From positions 558,001-622,000 of the forward strand of contig NZ_JAMTCJ010000003.1 in assembly GCF_024171815.1 (NCBI RefSeq): a DNA stretch of 64,000 bases, read 5' to 3'. Position numbers and translations under genes: made by a program. Below are positions 1 to 8,424 of the stretch, in pieces. The DNA comes from Williamsia maris. GTDB taxonomy: Bacteria > Actinomycetota > Actinomycetes > Mycobacteriales > Mycobacteriaceae. The notes under the pieces are model-generated. The model ran no database searches. It had not been told where the DNA came from and saw nothing but the letters and a program-made list of their open reading frames with translations. Position 1 is the stretch's first letter. Each line of letters opens with the position of its first letter.

Positions 1-502
1 GGTTCCGGCTGGAGACCAGCGTGTTCGGCCCTGCGGTGCACTCGACGACCTCCTCGTCGACCCAGGTGCCACCCGCGTTGCGGATGTCGGTCTGCAGGCT
101 CGGCCACGAGGTGATGGTGCGGCCGGCGAGGACCCCGCCCTCGATCAGCGTCCAGGGTGCGTGGCAGATCGCCGCCACCGGCTTGCCCTCGTCGAAGAAG
201 CTGCGGGCGAACGCGACCGCGGTGTCCTGGGTGCGTAGGTAGTCGGGGTTGGCGACGCCACCGGGCAACACGAGACCGTCGAAATCACCGACCGAGACCG
301 ACTCGACGGTGTCGTCCACCGGGAAGGTGTCGGCGGCGTCGAGATGGTTGAAGGCCTGCACGGTGCCCGAGACGGTGGACACCAGCCGAGGCGTCCCACC
401 GGCCTGCTTCACGGCCTCCCAGGGCTCGGTGAGCTCCACCTGCTCGATTCCCTCGGGGGCAACGAGGAATGCAATGGTCTTGCCGTTCAGATCGTCGGTC
501 AT
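1..502 (-). CDS. PfpI/DJ-1 family glutamine amidotransferase-like protein (3' end cut off by window)
   Basis: The leftward frame is open from an ATG at 502 to the window edge, so about 167 N-terminal residues are visible and the C-terminus is missing. The fold is that of type 1 glutamine amidotransferase-like proteins of the PfpI/YhbO/DJ-1 group. The visible signatures are DGLVLPGG and the nucleophile elbow AICHAPW with its cysteine, followed by LAGRTITSWPS. Proteins of this kind are reported as stress-protective glyoxalase/deglycase or protease-like enzymes, and the sequence does not say which applies here. The next gene on the same strand (552..830) ends 49 bases upstream, so the two may be cotranscribed. 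Confidence 0.9.
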   Translation of the reverse strand, partial: MTDDLNGKTIAFLVAPEGIEQVELTEPWEAVKQAGGTPRLVSTVSGTVQAFNHLDAADTFPVDDTVESVSVGDFDGLVLPGGVANPDYLRTQDTAVAFARSFFDEGKPVAAICHAPWTLIEGGVLAGRTITSWPSLQTDIRNAGGTWVDEEVVECTAGPNTLVSSRN

Positions 503-551
503 CGACTGTTCCTTACTTCTCGACCGCGTGGGCGTACGCCAGCGGTGGGTG

Positions 552-830
552 TCAGTGGTCGCGGAGCAGATCGACGAGGTCGGACTTGTTCATGTCCGAG
601 TACCCATGCAGATCAAGCTCTTTCGCGCGGGATTTGAGTTCGTCGACGGTCCATTCCTCGTACGACGGCGACGTCCCGCCGGAATGTCCGACGTCGGATC
701 GCCCACGGTTCGCCGCGGCGTTGGAGATGCGGGCCGACTTCTCCTTGGAGTTGCCGTCGTCCCGCAACTTCTCGTACAGATCCGGGTCCTTCAGCTGAGG
801 CTGAGACTCCGCCGATTCCTTCTCGGGCAT
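552..830 (-). CDS. Small Rho_N/SAP-like domain protein (DUF7218-like)
   Basis: This 92-residue acidic, charged protein begins MPEKESAESQPQ and ends in a SAP/Rho-N-like helix-extended-loop-helix, WTVDELKSRAKELDLHGYSDMNKSDLVDLL. The middle contains SKEKSARISNAAANRGRSDVG, a signature of a small actinobacterial family often paired with Rho_N domains. The start at 830 is chosen because AGGAGG lies just upstream; the open frame continues to 938 without a better site. A nucleic-acid-binding or stress role is inferred only from the domain. It lies upstream of the PfpI-like gene on the same strand. Confidence 0.8.
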   Translation of the reverse strand: MPEKESAESQPQLKDPDLYEKLRDDGNSKEKSARISNAAANRGRSDVGHSGGTSPSYEEWTVDELKSRAKELDLHGYSDMNKSDLVDLLRDH

Positions 831-1049
831 CTGTTGTCCTCCTACGAGTCCGAACACCGACCGCGACGCCACCCGGCGCCGAATCGTGTGAGGTCTGGAG
901 CGAGATCTCGTGCCGCCGCCGACGGCCATGCGCGACACGGGCTTACGCGAAACAGGTGTTCAGCAGCGTTCTCGGCTGACCTTTCGACGCTACACGACAA
1001 GGTCAGGAAAGGCAGCGGCCTCGAGTGCACGTGTACTTTCGAGGGGGTG

Positions 1050-2240
1050 ATGCGATTCCCGACAATCCCGGCAGGCGGCGGCCGCGCGGCGGTCGCGACG
1101 GCCACCACCGCGGCGTTCCTCCTGGTCGCGGCCTGCGGCAACGGCTCGAGTGACACCTCCCCGACCTCGGCCTCCCCCGGGGCGTCCGGCTCAGCAGGCA
1201 GCGCGACCCCCACATCCGGCGAGGCCCGGGTCACCGATGTGATGACCGGCCTCGATCACCCGTGGGATGTCGCGATCGACGGTGACGGGAACATCGTGAC
1301 CGGCGAACGATCCGGCCGGATCATGATGCGGCACAACGATGGCCGCGTCGCCCAGGTCCAGGCCGACACCTCCGGCGTCGACGCCAAGGGCGAAGCCGGG
1401 TTCATGGGTCTGGCGCTCGCCGACGACTTCGCGCAGAGCCGATCGGTCTACACGTGTTTCGCCAGCACCGCCGGTGACGTCCGCGTGGTCCGGTGGACGG
1501 CGGCAGCAGACTGGTCGTCGATGCGTCAGGTCGCCGACGTGGTCACCGGGATCCCGCTCGGGTCGTCCGGACGGCACAGCGGATGTCGGATCCTGCCGGC
1601 TGCCGACGGCACACTGTTCGTGTCCACCGGCGACACCGCGAACCCAACCGCGCCCCAGGATCTGAAGAACCTGGGCGGCAAGGTCCTTCACGTCAACGCC
1701 GACGGCACCCCGGCCGCGGGCACGTTCGAGGGCAGCATCGTCTACGACTACGGTCACCGCAATCCGCAGGGACTCGCCTTCGCCCCCGGAACCGATCGCC
1801 TGTACGTGACCGAACACGGGCCCGACATCGACGACGAACTCAACCAGGTTCTGCCGCAGGCGAACTACGGATGGGATCCGAACACCGGGTCCGGTTCCTA
1901 CGACGAGTCGGTGCCGATGACCGACACCGACCGGCACCCCGGCTCGACACCGGCCATCTGGTCCTCGGGCGACCCGACGCTGGCGATCTCCGACGTGGAC
2001 TTCCTCGGACCCGCGTGGGGTCGTTACAGCGGGATGGTCGTCATGGGCGCACTGAAGGCGAAGCGACTCGTCCTGCTGCGGCTCGGCGCCGACGGCACGA
2101 CGACCACCGAGCGGGTGGATCTGCTCGACGACGCCGAGGGTCGATTGCGGTCGATCACCCCCATGCCCGACGGTTCGCTGTTGGTCACCACCGACAACGG
2201 CGGTGGACAGGACAAGGTCCTGAAGGTCAGCCCCGCCTGA
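1050..2240 (+). CDS. PQQ-dependent sugar dehydrogenase-family lipoprotein
   Basis: This is a 396-residue exported protein. The N-terminus has an Arg, a hydrophobic stretch and the lipobox LVAAC, so it should be a membrane-anchored lipoprotein. A six-bladed beta-propeller of the glucose/sorbosone dehydrogenase (GSDH) family follows: GLDHPWDVAIDGDGNI, GEAGFMGLAL, SGRHSGCRI, YGHRNPQGLAF, TEHGPDIDDELN and GALKAKRLVLL. Relatives oxidise aldoses or sorbosone with PQQ, but many actinobacterial members have no proven substrate. The open frame starts far upstream at 249; the ATG at 1050 (or GTG at 1047) is preferred because it begins the signal peptide and follows a G-rich Shine-Dalgarno-like run. Confidence 0.85.
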   Translation: MRFPTIPAGGGRAAVATATTAAFLLVAACGNGSSDTSPTSASPGASGSAGSATPTSGEARVTDVMTGLDHPWDVAIDGDGNIVTGERSGRIMMRHNDGRVAQVQADTSGVDAKGEAGFMGLALADDFAQSRSVYTCFASTAGDVRVVRWTAAADWSSMRQVADVVTGIPLGSSGRHSGCRILPAADGTLFVSTGDTANPTAPQDLKNLGGKVLHVNADGTPAAGTFEGSIVYDYGHRNPQGLAFAPGTDRLYVTEHGPDIDDELNQVLPQANYGWDPNTGSGSYDESVPMTDTDRHPGSTPAIWSSGDPTLAISDVDFLGPAWGRYSGMVVMGALKAKRLVLLRLGADGTTTTERVDLLDDAEGRLRSITPMPDGSLLVTTDNGGGQDKVLKVSPA

Positions 2241-2249
2241 TCCTGGGGG

Positions 2250-2507
2250 TCAGCGACCGCGACGCATGCGGCGTACGCGGGCGAACACCGACGACACGGC
2301 GTCGAATTCCGCCGCCTCCGAACCGGTCGTCTGGGTCTCGGTGCTCGGCGCCTGCGACGACGGGCGATGTCGCTCCGGGGTCGCGGGTTCCGACGACAAC
2401 GCGGTCTTGACCTGCTCCTCGCCGTAGAGGCCCATCATGATCTCGAGCCCCCAGCCGGGGAACTCGGCGAGCGGGCGATCCTGCTCCTTCTTCCGTGTTA
2501 CGCGCAT
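2250..2507 (-). CDS. Small hypothetical protein
   Basis: This 85-residue frame begins MRVTRKKEQDRPLAEFPGWGLEIMMGLYGEEQ. It continues with a low-complexity Ser/Thr/Glu linker and ends in a basic tail, VFARVRRMRRGR. I do not recognise a family. The gene is convergent with the sugar dehydrogenase-like lipoprotein, with only 9 bases between them, and is divergent from cstA. No good ribosome binding site precedes the ATG at 2507, and an internal ATG is possible. Confidence 0.5.
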   Translation of the reverse strand: MRVTRKKEQDRPLAEFPGWGLEIMMGLYGEEQVKTALSSEPATPERHRPSSQAPSTETQTTGSEAAEFDAVSSVFARVRRMRRGR

Positions 2508-2650
2508 GTTACGAGAATGGCACGTCCACTCGGATCTGTCGCGTATTTCGCTGGTGACGATCAACAACGACGGCCCTCGAAGTCCCCGATAACGCACCGG
2601 TATAGTGACGCGCGCCACACAATGGCCGCCCACACCGCCGAGGGGATCCC

Positions 2651-4933
2651 GTGACACTCGCTCCAGAACGTCCGCACAACCCGGACATCGACCTCATCAA
2701 GAACGACCCGGACCGCCCGCCCGTGGCGATCGTCGACCGCTCTCCGATGACCGTCGGGAAACGCCTCCTCTTCGCCGTCATCGGTCTCGTCGGAGCGGTC
2801 TCGTGGGCCGTCATCGCCATCGTGCGGGGCGAGAACGTCAACGCCGTCTGGTTCGTGCTCGCCGCGCTGTGCACCTACGTCATCGCGTACCGGTTCTACG
2901 CGCGACTGATCGAGACCAAGGTCATCAAGCCTCGCGACGACCACGCGACACCGGCGGAGCTCCTGGACAACGCCAAGGACTACATGCCGACCGATCGGCG
3001 GGTGCTGTTCGGTCACCACTTCGCCGCGATCGCCGGCGCGGGACCGCTCGTCGGACCAGTCCTCGCGGCGCAGATGGGTTACCTGCCCGGGACCATCTGG
3101 ATCATCGTGGGCGTCGTCTTCGCCGGTGCGGTCCAGGACTACCTGGTGCTGTCGATCTCCACCCGACGCCGTGGACGCAGTCTGGGTCAGATGGCCCGTG
3201 ACGAACTCGGCAACGTCGGAGGGTTCGCCGCGATCATCGCGGTGTTCGTCATCATGATCATCCTGATCGCGGTGCTCGGACTCGTCGTCGTCAACGCGCT
3301 GGCGGAGAGCCCGTGGGGCGTCTTCTCGCTCGCGATGACGCTTCCCATCGCCGTGTTCATGGGTGTCTATCTGCGGTTCCTGCGCCCCGGCAAGATCTCC
3401 GAGGTGTCCGCCATCGGCTTCGTCCTGCTGATGCTGGCGATCATCTCCGGCGGCTGGGTCGCCGAGACCAGTTGGGGCGAGGACTGGTTCACGCTCTCGC
3501 CGGTCTTCCTCAGCTGGGCCATCATCATCTACGGTTTCGCCGCCGCCGTGCTGCCGGTGTGGCTCGTCCTCGCACCGCGCGACTACCTGTCGACGTTCAT
3601 GAAGGTCGGCACCATCGCGCTGCTCGCGGTGGGCATCGTCATCGCGCAGCCGGTCATGAACGCTCCCGCGGTCAGCGAATTCGCCTCCAACGGCAAGGGT
3701 CCCGCCTTCGCCGGCTCCCTGTTCCCGTTCCTGTTCATCACCATCGCCTGCGGTGCACTGTCGGGATTCCACGCCCTGATCGCCTCGGGCACCACCCCGA
3801 AGCTGATGGAGAAGGAGAGTCAGGCCCGGGTCATCGGCTACGGCGGCATGCTCGTCGAGTCGTTCGTCGCGATCATGGCGCTGATCACCGCGTGCATCCT
3901 CGACCAGCACCTCTACTTCGCCATGAACGCGCCCAAGGGCGTCACCGGCGGAACCGCCGCGAGCGCGGCCGATTACACGAACAACACGCTCAACCTCTCG
4001 GGACCACCCACGTCGGGCGCAGAGCTGCAGGCCTTCGCCGACGGCGTCGATGAACCGTCACTCATCTCCCGCACCGGCGGTGCCCCCACCCTCGCCATGG
4101 GTATGTCCGAGACGCTGCAGAGCGCCTTCGGCGGGTCCTCGTTGAAAGCGTTCTGGTACCACTTCGCGATCATGTTCGAGGCCCTGTTCATCCTGACCAC
4201 GGTCGACGCGGGTACCCGTGTGGCGCGGTTCATGCTCTCCGACGGCCTGTCGAACATCAAGGGCGGCAAGCGGTTCGCCGACCCGTCGTGGCGTGTCGGC
4301 GCGTGGGTGTGCACCTTCGTCGTCGTCGCCGGATGGGGCGCGATCCTGTTGATGGGCGTCACCGACCCGCTCGGTGGCATCAACACGCTCTTCCCGCTGT
4401 TCGGCATCGCGAACCAGTTGCTGGCCGCGGTCGCTCTGACCGTCGTGCTCGTCGTCGTGGTGAAGAAGGGGCTGTTCAAGTGGGCCTGGATCCCCGGGCT
4501 CCCATTGGTCTGGGATCTCGCGGTCACCATGACCGCGTCGTATCAGAAGATCTTCTCGTCCAACGAGGCGATCGGATACTGGGCCAACCACAGCGCCTTC
4601 CAGAACGCCAAGGACGCCGGCGAGACGATGTTCAAAACAGCGAAGACACCGGCCGAGATCGACGCCGTCATCCGCAACACCTTCATCCAGGGAACCCTGT
4701 CGATCGTGTTCGCGGTGTTGGTCATCATCGTCGCCCTCGCGGGCGCATGGGTGTGCGTCAAGGCGTTCCGCGCCGGCGGCCTCCCGACCACCGAGGACGA
4801 ACCCGTGCCGTCGAAGCTCTTCGCGCCCAGCGGCATGATCGCGACCCCGACGGAGAAGGCGGTCGAGAAGGAATGGGTCGAGTTCCGCGCATCGTCGGCC
4901 GGGGCCGACCATCCCACGGAGTCGCTCAAATGA
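2651..4933 (+). CDS. cstA: Carbon starvation protein CstA (pyruvate/peptide transporter)
   Basis: This 760-residue polytopic membrane protein has the full CstA architecture. A soluble N-terminus is followed by the signature FGHHFAAIAGAGPLVGPVLA and many hydrophobic segments, including FLFITIACGALSGFHALIASGTTPK, TTVDAGTRVARF and FPLFGIANQLLAAVAL. CstA-family proteins take up pyruvate, and probably peptides, during carbon limitation. The GTG start at 2651 is preceded by GAGGGGA. The stop overlaps the ATG of the YbdD-like gene (ATGA), a conserved pairing. A TATAGT box at about 2601 could be the -10 element. Confidence 0.95.
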   Translation: MTLAPERPHNPDIDLIKNDPDRPPVAIVDRSPMTVGKRLLFAVIGLVGAVSWAVIAIVRGENVNAVWFVLAALCTYVIAYRFYARLIETKVIKPRDDHATPAELLDNAKDYMPTDRRVLFGHHFAAIAGAGPLVGPVLAAQMGYLPGTIWIIVGVVFAGAVQDYLVLSISTRRRGRSLGQMARDELGNVGGFAAIIAVFVIMIILIAVLGLVVVNALAESPWGVFSLAMTLPIAVFMGVYLRFLRPGKISEVSAIGFVLLMLAIISGGWVAETSWGEDWFTLSPVFLSWAIIIYGFAAAVLPVWLVLAPRDYLSTFMKVGTIALLAVGIVIAQPVMNAPAVSEFASNGKGPAFAGSLFPFLFITIACGALSGFHALIASGTTPKLMEKESQARVIGYGGMLVESFVAIMALITACILDQHLYFAMNAPKGVTGGTAASAADYTNNTLNLSGPPTSGAELQAFADGVDEPSLISRTGGAPTLAMGMSETLQSAFGGSSLKAFWYHFAIMFEALFILTTVDAGTRVARFMLSDGLSNIKGGKRFADPSWRVGAWVCTFVVVAGWGAILLMGVTDPLGGINTLFPLFGIANQLLAAVALTVVLVVVVKKGLFKWAWIPGLPLVWDLAVTMTASYQKIFSSNEAIGYWANHSAFQNAKDAGETMFKTAKTPAEIDAVIRNTFIQGTLSIVFAVLVIIVALAGAWVCVKAFRAGGLPTTEDEPVPSKLFAPSGMIATPTEKAVEKEWVEFRASSAGADHPTESLK

Positions 4934-5175
4934 CCGACCGCAGCACGACCGACCGCAGCACGACCGACCGCCGCGGAAACGGCCAGGCCACCCTGGCCCG
5001 GGTACTGGCGAGAGCCTGGTCGTATGTGGGGGCGGTGATGGGCGATCACGACTATGAGCGCTACGTCGCCCACCACGACGCCAGGCACCCTGGCGTTCCG
5101 ACGCTGTCCGAACGCGACTACTGGCGGATGCGTCACGACGAGCAGGAGGCGAATCCCCAGGGTCGGTGCTGCTGA
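4930..5175 (+). CDS. YbdD/YjiX family small protein (CstA partner)
   Basis: This 81-residue protein has the YbdD signature: ARAWSYVGAVMGDHDYERYVAHH, then HPGVPTLSERDYWRMRHDEQEANPQGRCC, close to the usual family ending NPxxRCC. It is translationally coupled to cstA through an ATGA overlap, and family members accompany CstA/BtsT transporters. Its first residues come from a short in-frame tandem repeat (TDRSTTDRSTTDR), which looks like a local DNA duplication. The function is unknown; a role with the transporter is inferred from conserved pairing. Confidence 0.9.
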   Translation: MTDRSTTDRSTTDRRGNGQATLARVLARAWSYVGAVMGDHDYERYVAHHDARHPGVPTLSERDYWRMRHDEQEANPQGRCC

Positions 5176-5242
5176 GGAGCACCGCGACCCCGGCGTCCGA
5201 TTCCCGCTAGTACATCGGGGCGGCCACTGACACAGTGGAGTC

Positions 5243-6811
5243 ATGACACCGTCCGTGGCCACGTCGGCCGACCTCGACTTCGAGCGGTGCTACCGCGCCC
5301 TCTCGTCACGGGACACCCGCTTCGACGGACAGTTCTTCGTCGCGGTCCGCACCACCGGGATCTACTGCCGCCCATCGTGTCCTGCGGTGACCCCGCACCC
5401 GGAGAACGTCGACTTCGTGATCACCGCGGCCGCCGCCCAGCAGGGCGGCTTCCGCGCGTGCCGTCGCTGTCTGCCCGACGCGGTCCCCGGTTCACCGCGC
5501 TGGAACCTCAATTCCGATCTCGCCTCGCGCGCGATGCGCCTGATCGGCGACGGTCTGGTGGATCGAGCCGGGGTGGACGGTCTGGCCACCGCATTGGGCT
5601 ACTCGTCACGGCAACTCAACCGGGTGTTGACCGAGGAGCTCGGTGCGGGCCCACTCGCGTTGGCCAGGGCCAACCGCGCGACCAACGCCCGCATCCTCAT
5701 CGAGTGCACCCCGATGTCGATGGCCGACATCGCCTTCGCCGCCGGCTTCGCCAGCGTGCGGCAGTTCAACGACACCATCCGCGAGGTCTTCGCGCTGAGC
5801 CCCACCGAGCTGCGGCGACGGCGTGGTCGACACCCCGTCCGCCGCGCATCCGACGATCACACACCGGTCCGCGTCAGCCTGAGACTGAGCGTGCGTCAAC
5901 CCTTCTCGTCGGCCTGGCTCAGCTGGTTCCTCGCGGGACACGTGATCGACGGACTCGAGGACTTCCGGGACGGCACCTATCACCGGGCGATCGCCCTACC
6001 GAATGGGCCGGCCGCGGTGTCGGTCACGCTGCACGACGACCACGTCGTCGCCGACATCGCCCAGGTGGACATGCACGACCTGGGCACCGCGGTGCACCGG
6101 TTGCGCCGGATGCTCGATCTCGACGCCGACATCGCCGCGGTCGACGACGCGCTCGTCGGCGATCCGCAGCTGCGTCCGTTGGTCGCGAACTGTCCCGGGA
6201 TCCGTGTACCGGGTGCCGTCGACCCGGTGGAGATGCTGATCCGCACGATGCTGGGCCAGCAGATCAGCCTGGCCGCCGCCCGCACCCATGGACGGCGGTT
6301 GGTCGCCGCTCTCGGCGAGCCCCTGACGACCCCGCACGGACAGGTGACCCACCTGTTCCCCACCGCCGCGGCGATCGCCGAGCGGGGGTCGGAGGTGCTG
6401 GCCGGACCCCGTCGCCGGGTCGCGGCGATCATCGACGTCGCCCGAGCCGTCGCCGACGGCGGCGTCGCCCTGCACTCGGCGATGCCCGCCGACGAACTGA
6501 GGACGTCACTGATGGCCCTGCCGGGTATCGGCCGGTGGACCGCCGACTACGTCGTCATGCGGGTACTCGGCGACCCCGACGTCCTGCTCGACACCGACCT
6601 CATCCTCAAACGCCGGGCCGATGCGATCGGGGTGGACCTGACCGACTCGCACCGATGGTCGCCGTGGCGGTCGTACGTGTCGATGCACCTCTGGCACGAC
6701 GCCCTGCGCGAGACGGAACCACTTCTGCGTTCCGCGCGTCCATTCATGACGACACCGTCAGACCCCGAACCTTCACCCCCAGAGCCTTCACCCACCGAGG
6801 AGAACCCATGA
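5243..6811 (+). CDS. alkA: Ada-type sensor/AraC regulator fused to AlkA 3-methyladenine DNA glycosylase
   Basis: This 522-residue protein carries three modules. Residues about 10-80 are the Ada zinc domain with TGIYCRPSCPA and ACRRCLPDA. C42, C46, C73 and C76 match the zinc cysteines of Ada, and C42 is the phosphotriester acceptor. Residues about 90-195 are an AraC-type double helix-turn-helix. The remainder is AlkA: an N-terminal domain and a HhH-GPD glycosylase with LPGIGRWTADYV and the catalytic aspartate in LLDTDLI. It therefore senses methyl-phosphotriesters, probably activates transcription, and excises alkylated bases. The O6-methylguanine transferase domain is separate, in the next gene, whose ATG overlaps this stop. 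Confidence 0.95.
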   Translation: MTPSVATSADLDFERCYRALSSRDTRFDGQFFVAVRTTGIYCRPSCPAVTPHPENVDFVITAAAAQQGGFRACRRCLPDAVPGSPRWNLNSDLASRAMRLIGDGLVDRAGVDGLATALGYSSRQLNRVLTEELGAGPLALARANRATNARILIECTPMSMADIAFAAGFASVRQFNDTIREVFALSPTELRRRRGRHPVRRASDDHTPVRVSLRLSVRQPFSSAWLSWFLAGHVIDGLEDFRDGTYHRAIALPNGPAAVSVTLHDDHVVADIAQVDMHDLGTAVHRLRRMLDLDADIAAVDDALVGDPQLRPLVANCPGIRVPGAVDPVEMLIRTMLGQQISLAAARTHGRRLVAALGEPLTTPHGQVTHLFPTAAAIAERGSEVLAGPRRRVAAIIDVARAVADGGVALHSAMPADELRTSLMALPGIGRWTADYVVMRVLGDPDVLLDTDLILKRRADAIGVDLTDSHRWSPWRSYVSMHLWHDALRETEPLLRSARPFMTTPSDPEPSPPEPSPTEENP

Positions 6812-7326
6812 GCACCGCACACTGGACGACCATCTCGCTGTCGACCGGACCGTTCACCGTCATCGCGGCCGACGGCACCGTCCTGGCCTCGGGGTGGACG
6901 GAGGACCCGGAGTACCTGACCGCGTTGATCCATCCGGCCCTGCGTCCCGGAACACTCACGCACATCGACGATCTCGGCTCGATCAGCACCGCCGCGGTCC
7001 GGTACGACGAGGGCGATGTCACCGCCATCGACGACGTCCCGGTCCGGCAGCTCTCGGGCGACTTCGTCACCCACGCCTGGGACGTGCTGCGCCGCGTCAC
7101 GCCGGGCAAGCAGGTCACCTACAGCGAATTGGCCGAACGCGCAGGCAACGGTGCCGCACACCGCGCTGCGGCGACCACCTGCGCCCGCAACGCGGCGGCC
7201 CTGTTCGTGCCGTGCCACCGCGTGCAGCGCCGGGACGGGACGCTCGGCGGATTCCGCTACGGACTCGACATCAAACGGGCACTGATCGCCCACGAGGCCG
7301 AGCACACCGCGGAGGCGGCCGCCTGA
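6808..7326 (+). CDS. ogt: Methylated-DNA--protein-cysteine methyltransferase
   Basis: This 172-residue O6-alkylguanine-DNA alkyltransferase has the active-site motif FVPCHRVQR, with the acceptor cysteine at residue 136. It is preceded by a helix-turn-helix (VTPGKQVTYSELAERAGNG) and followed by LGGFRYGLDIKRALIAHE. It repairs O6-methylguanine by suicide methyl transfer. The ATG at 6808 has GAGGAG upstream and overlaps the stop of the Ada-AlkA gene, so the two form an adaptive-response-like operon. The usual Asn before Arg (NP/AR) appears as CARNAAA, a common actinobacterial variant. Confidence 0.95.
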   Translation: MSTAHWTTISLSTGPFTVIAADGTVLASGWTEDPEYLTALIHPALRPGTLTHIDDLGSISTAAVRYDEGDVTAIDDVPVRQLSGDFVTHAWDVLRRVTPGKQVTYSELAERAGNGAAHRAAATTCARNAAALFVPCHRVQRRDGTLGGFRYGLDIKRALIAHEAEHTAEAAA

Positions 7327-7348
7327 CCGCGCCCATCGACCGCCGCGC

Positions 7349-8359
7349 TCAGCCCACCTGCTCCTTGAGCACGCCGATGTGATGGACGTTCCCGGACAGA
7401 CCGGGGACCTCCTTCGAGGGAGACCAGGTCTTCAGCCCGTCGGTGCTGTCGGAGTAGAAGTACTTGTTCTCGCGGTAGGCGTCGTAGTAGATCCGCCATG
7501 TGCCGTCGGGCAGCTGGGTCACCGCCGGTCCCTCACGGAGCGTGCCCCACTTCCCGGCCGGGATGTACCGGTAGGGACCCGTCAGCGACGGGGCGACCGC
7601 GTGATCGATGATCTTCTTCGTCTCGTTCTTGGTGAACGCGTGGTAGGTCGATCCGACCTTGACCACGGTGGTGTCGATGTGGTCGGCGTTGATGCCGGTC
7701 ATCAGTCGGGGTAGTCCCCAGCGTCGCAACGACGAGTCCAACGCCGTCATCACGTACGGCACGAACCCGCCGCCGGTGGACAGCGACAGGATCACGCTGA
7801 CCTGGCCGCCCTCGACGAACCAGTCCGGTGCCCACGCCTTGGTCACGAACGGCGACAGCGACGGCCCGCCCTTGAAACCGGCGGAGCCGGTGAACGGGAA
7901 CGGCAGGCTCAGGCCCTTGCCGTCCCCGGTGCCGGGCAGGAAGGCACAGCAGAACGGGACGGGCAGGTCGCCGGTCGAGGTCCAGTTGAGGCGGTCGGTG
8001 CTCTCCGCGAAACCGATCTTCGCGCCGCCCGTGGTGTAGGTCAGGTGATAGACCCCGTCGGCGCTGCGGAAGATGCTCGGGTCGCGCACCGCTCCGGCTG
8101 CGGGCCGATACGCGCCCTTGCGGGCGAGGTCGAACTGCGTGCCGTCGCTCGACTCGTACACGTCCATGCTGCGGGCGTTGGCCGAGTCGAAGCCCACCAC
8201 GGTGTACCGCAGACCGGTCGGCGCGGCGTTGCTGACGGCCGGTGTCGCGATCAGCAGACCGGCGATGACGAGCACCACCGCGGACACGGCGGTGGCACTG
8301 GCAGTTCTCAGTCGGATCACCGGTGAAGTATCACGCACGACCCGCCACTCTCGCCACAT
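7349..8359 (-). CDS. Secreted glycoside hydrolase-like protein (five-bladed propeller, GH43-like)
   Basis: This protein of about 336 residues has a signal peptide (LRTASATAVSAVVLVIAGLLIATPAVSNAAP). A beta-propeller-like repeat pattern follows, typical of GH43/GH62/GH117-type proteins: VRDPSIFRSADGVYHLTYTTG, GFAESTDRLNWTS, KAWAPDWFVEGGQVSVILS, and DGTWRIYYDAYRENKYFYSDSTDGLKTWSP. A role in trimming arabinan or other cell-wall or plant polysaccharide is plausible, but the substrate cannot be read from the sequence. The start is uncertain: ATG at 8359 is used, and GTG at 8320 sits directly before the signal peptide and is equally possible. Confidence 0.7.
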   Translation of the reverse strand: MWREWRVVRDTSPVIRLRTASATAVSAVVLVIAGLLIATPAVSNAAPTGLRYTVVGFDSANARSMDVYESSDGTQFDLARKGAYRPAAGAVRDPSIFRSADGVYHLTYTTGGAKIGFAESTDRLNWTSTGDLPVPFCCAFLPGTGDGKGLSLPFPFTGSAGFKGGPSLSPFVTKAWAPDWFVEGGQVSVILSLSTGGGFVPYVMTALDSSLRRWGLPRLMTGINADHIDTTVVKVGSTYHAFTKNETKKIIDHAVAPSLTGPYRYIPAGKWGTLREGPAVTQLPDGTWRIYYDAYRENKYFYSDSTDGLKTWSPSKEVPGLSGNVHHIGVLKEQVG

Positions 8360-8424
8360 TCGTACAGAATTGCAACAAGAGTCATCGCCGGTGCTCCTGA
8401 CGACTGTCACACCTCACGGGCACC

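Noticed and set aside
249-1049. Upstream extension of the sugar dehydrogenase frame
   Set aside because: The extension runs antisense through two supported leftward genes and lacks any recognisable domain; the lipoprotein signal begins at 1050.
2561-3910. 449-residue leftward frame opposite cstA
   Set aside because: It is an antisense shadow in GC-rich coding DNA: Asp/Arg/His-rich composition without domains, while the plus strand is a clear CstA.
4933-4972. Tandem 15-base repeat as a regulatory or CRISPR-like array
   Set aside because: It is only about two and a half copies, in frame within the YbdD-like gene, and is best read as a local coding duplication.
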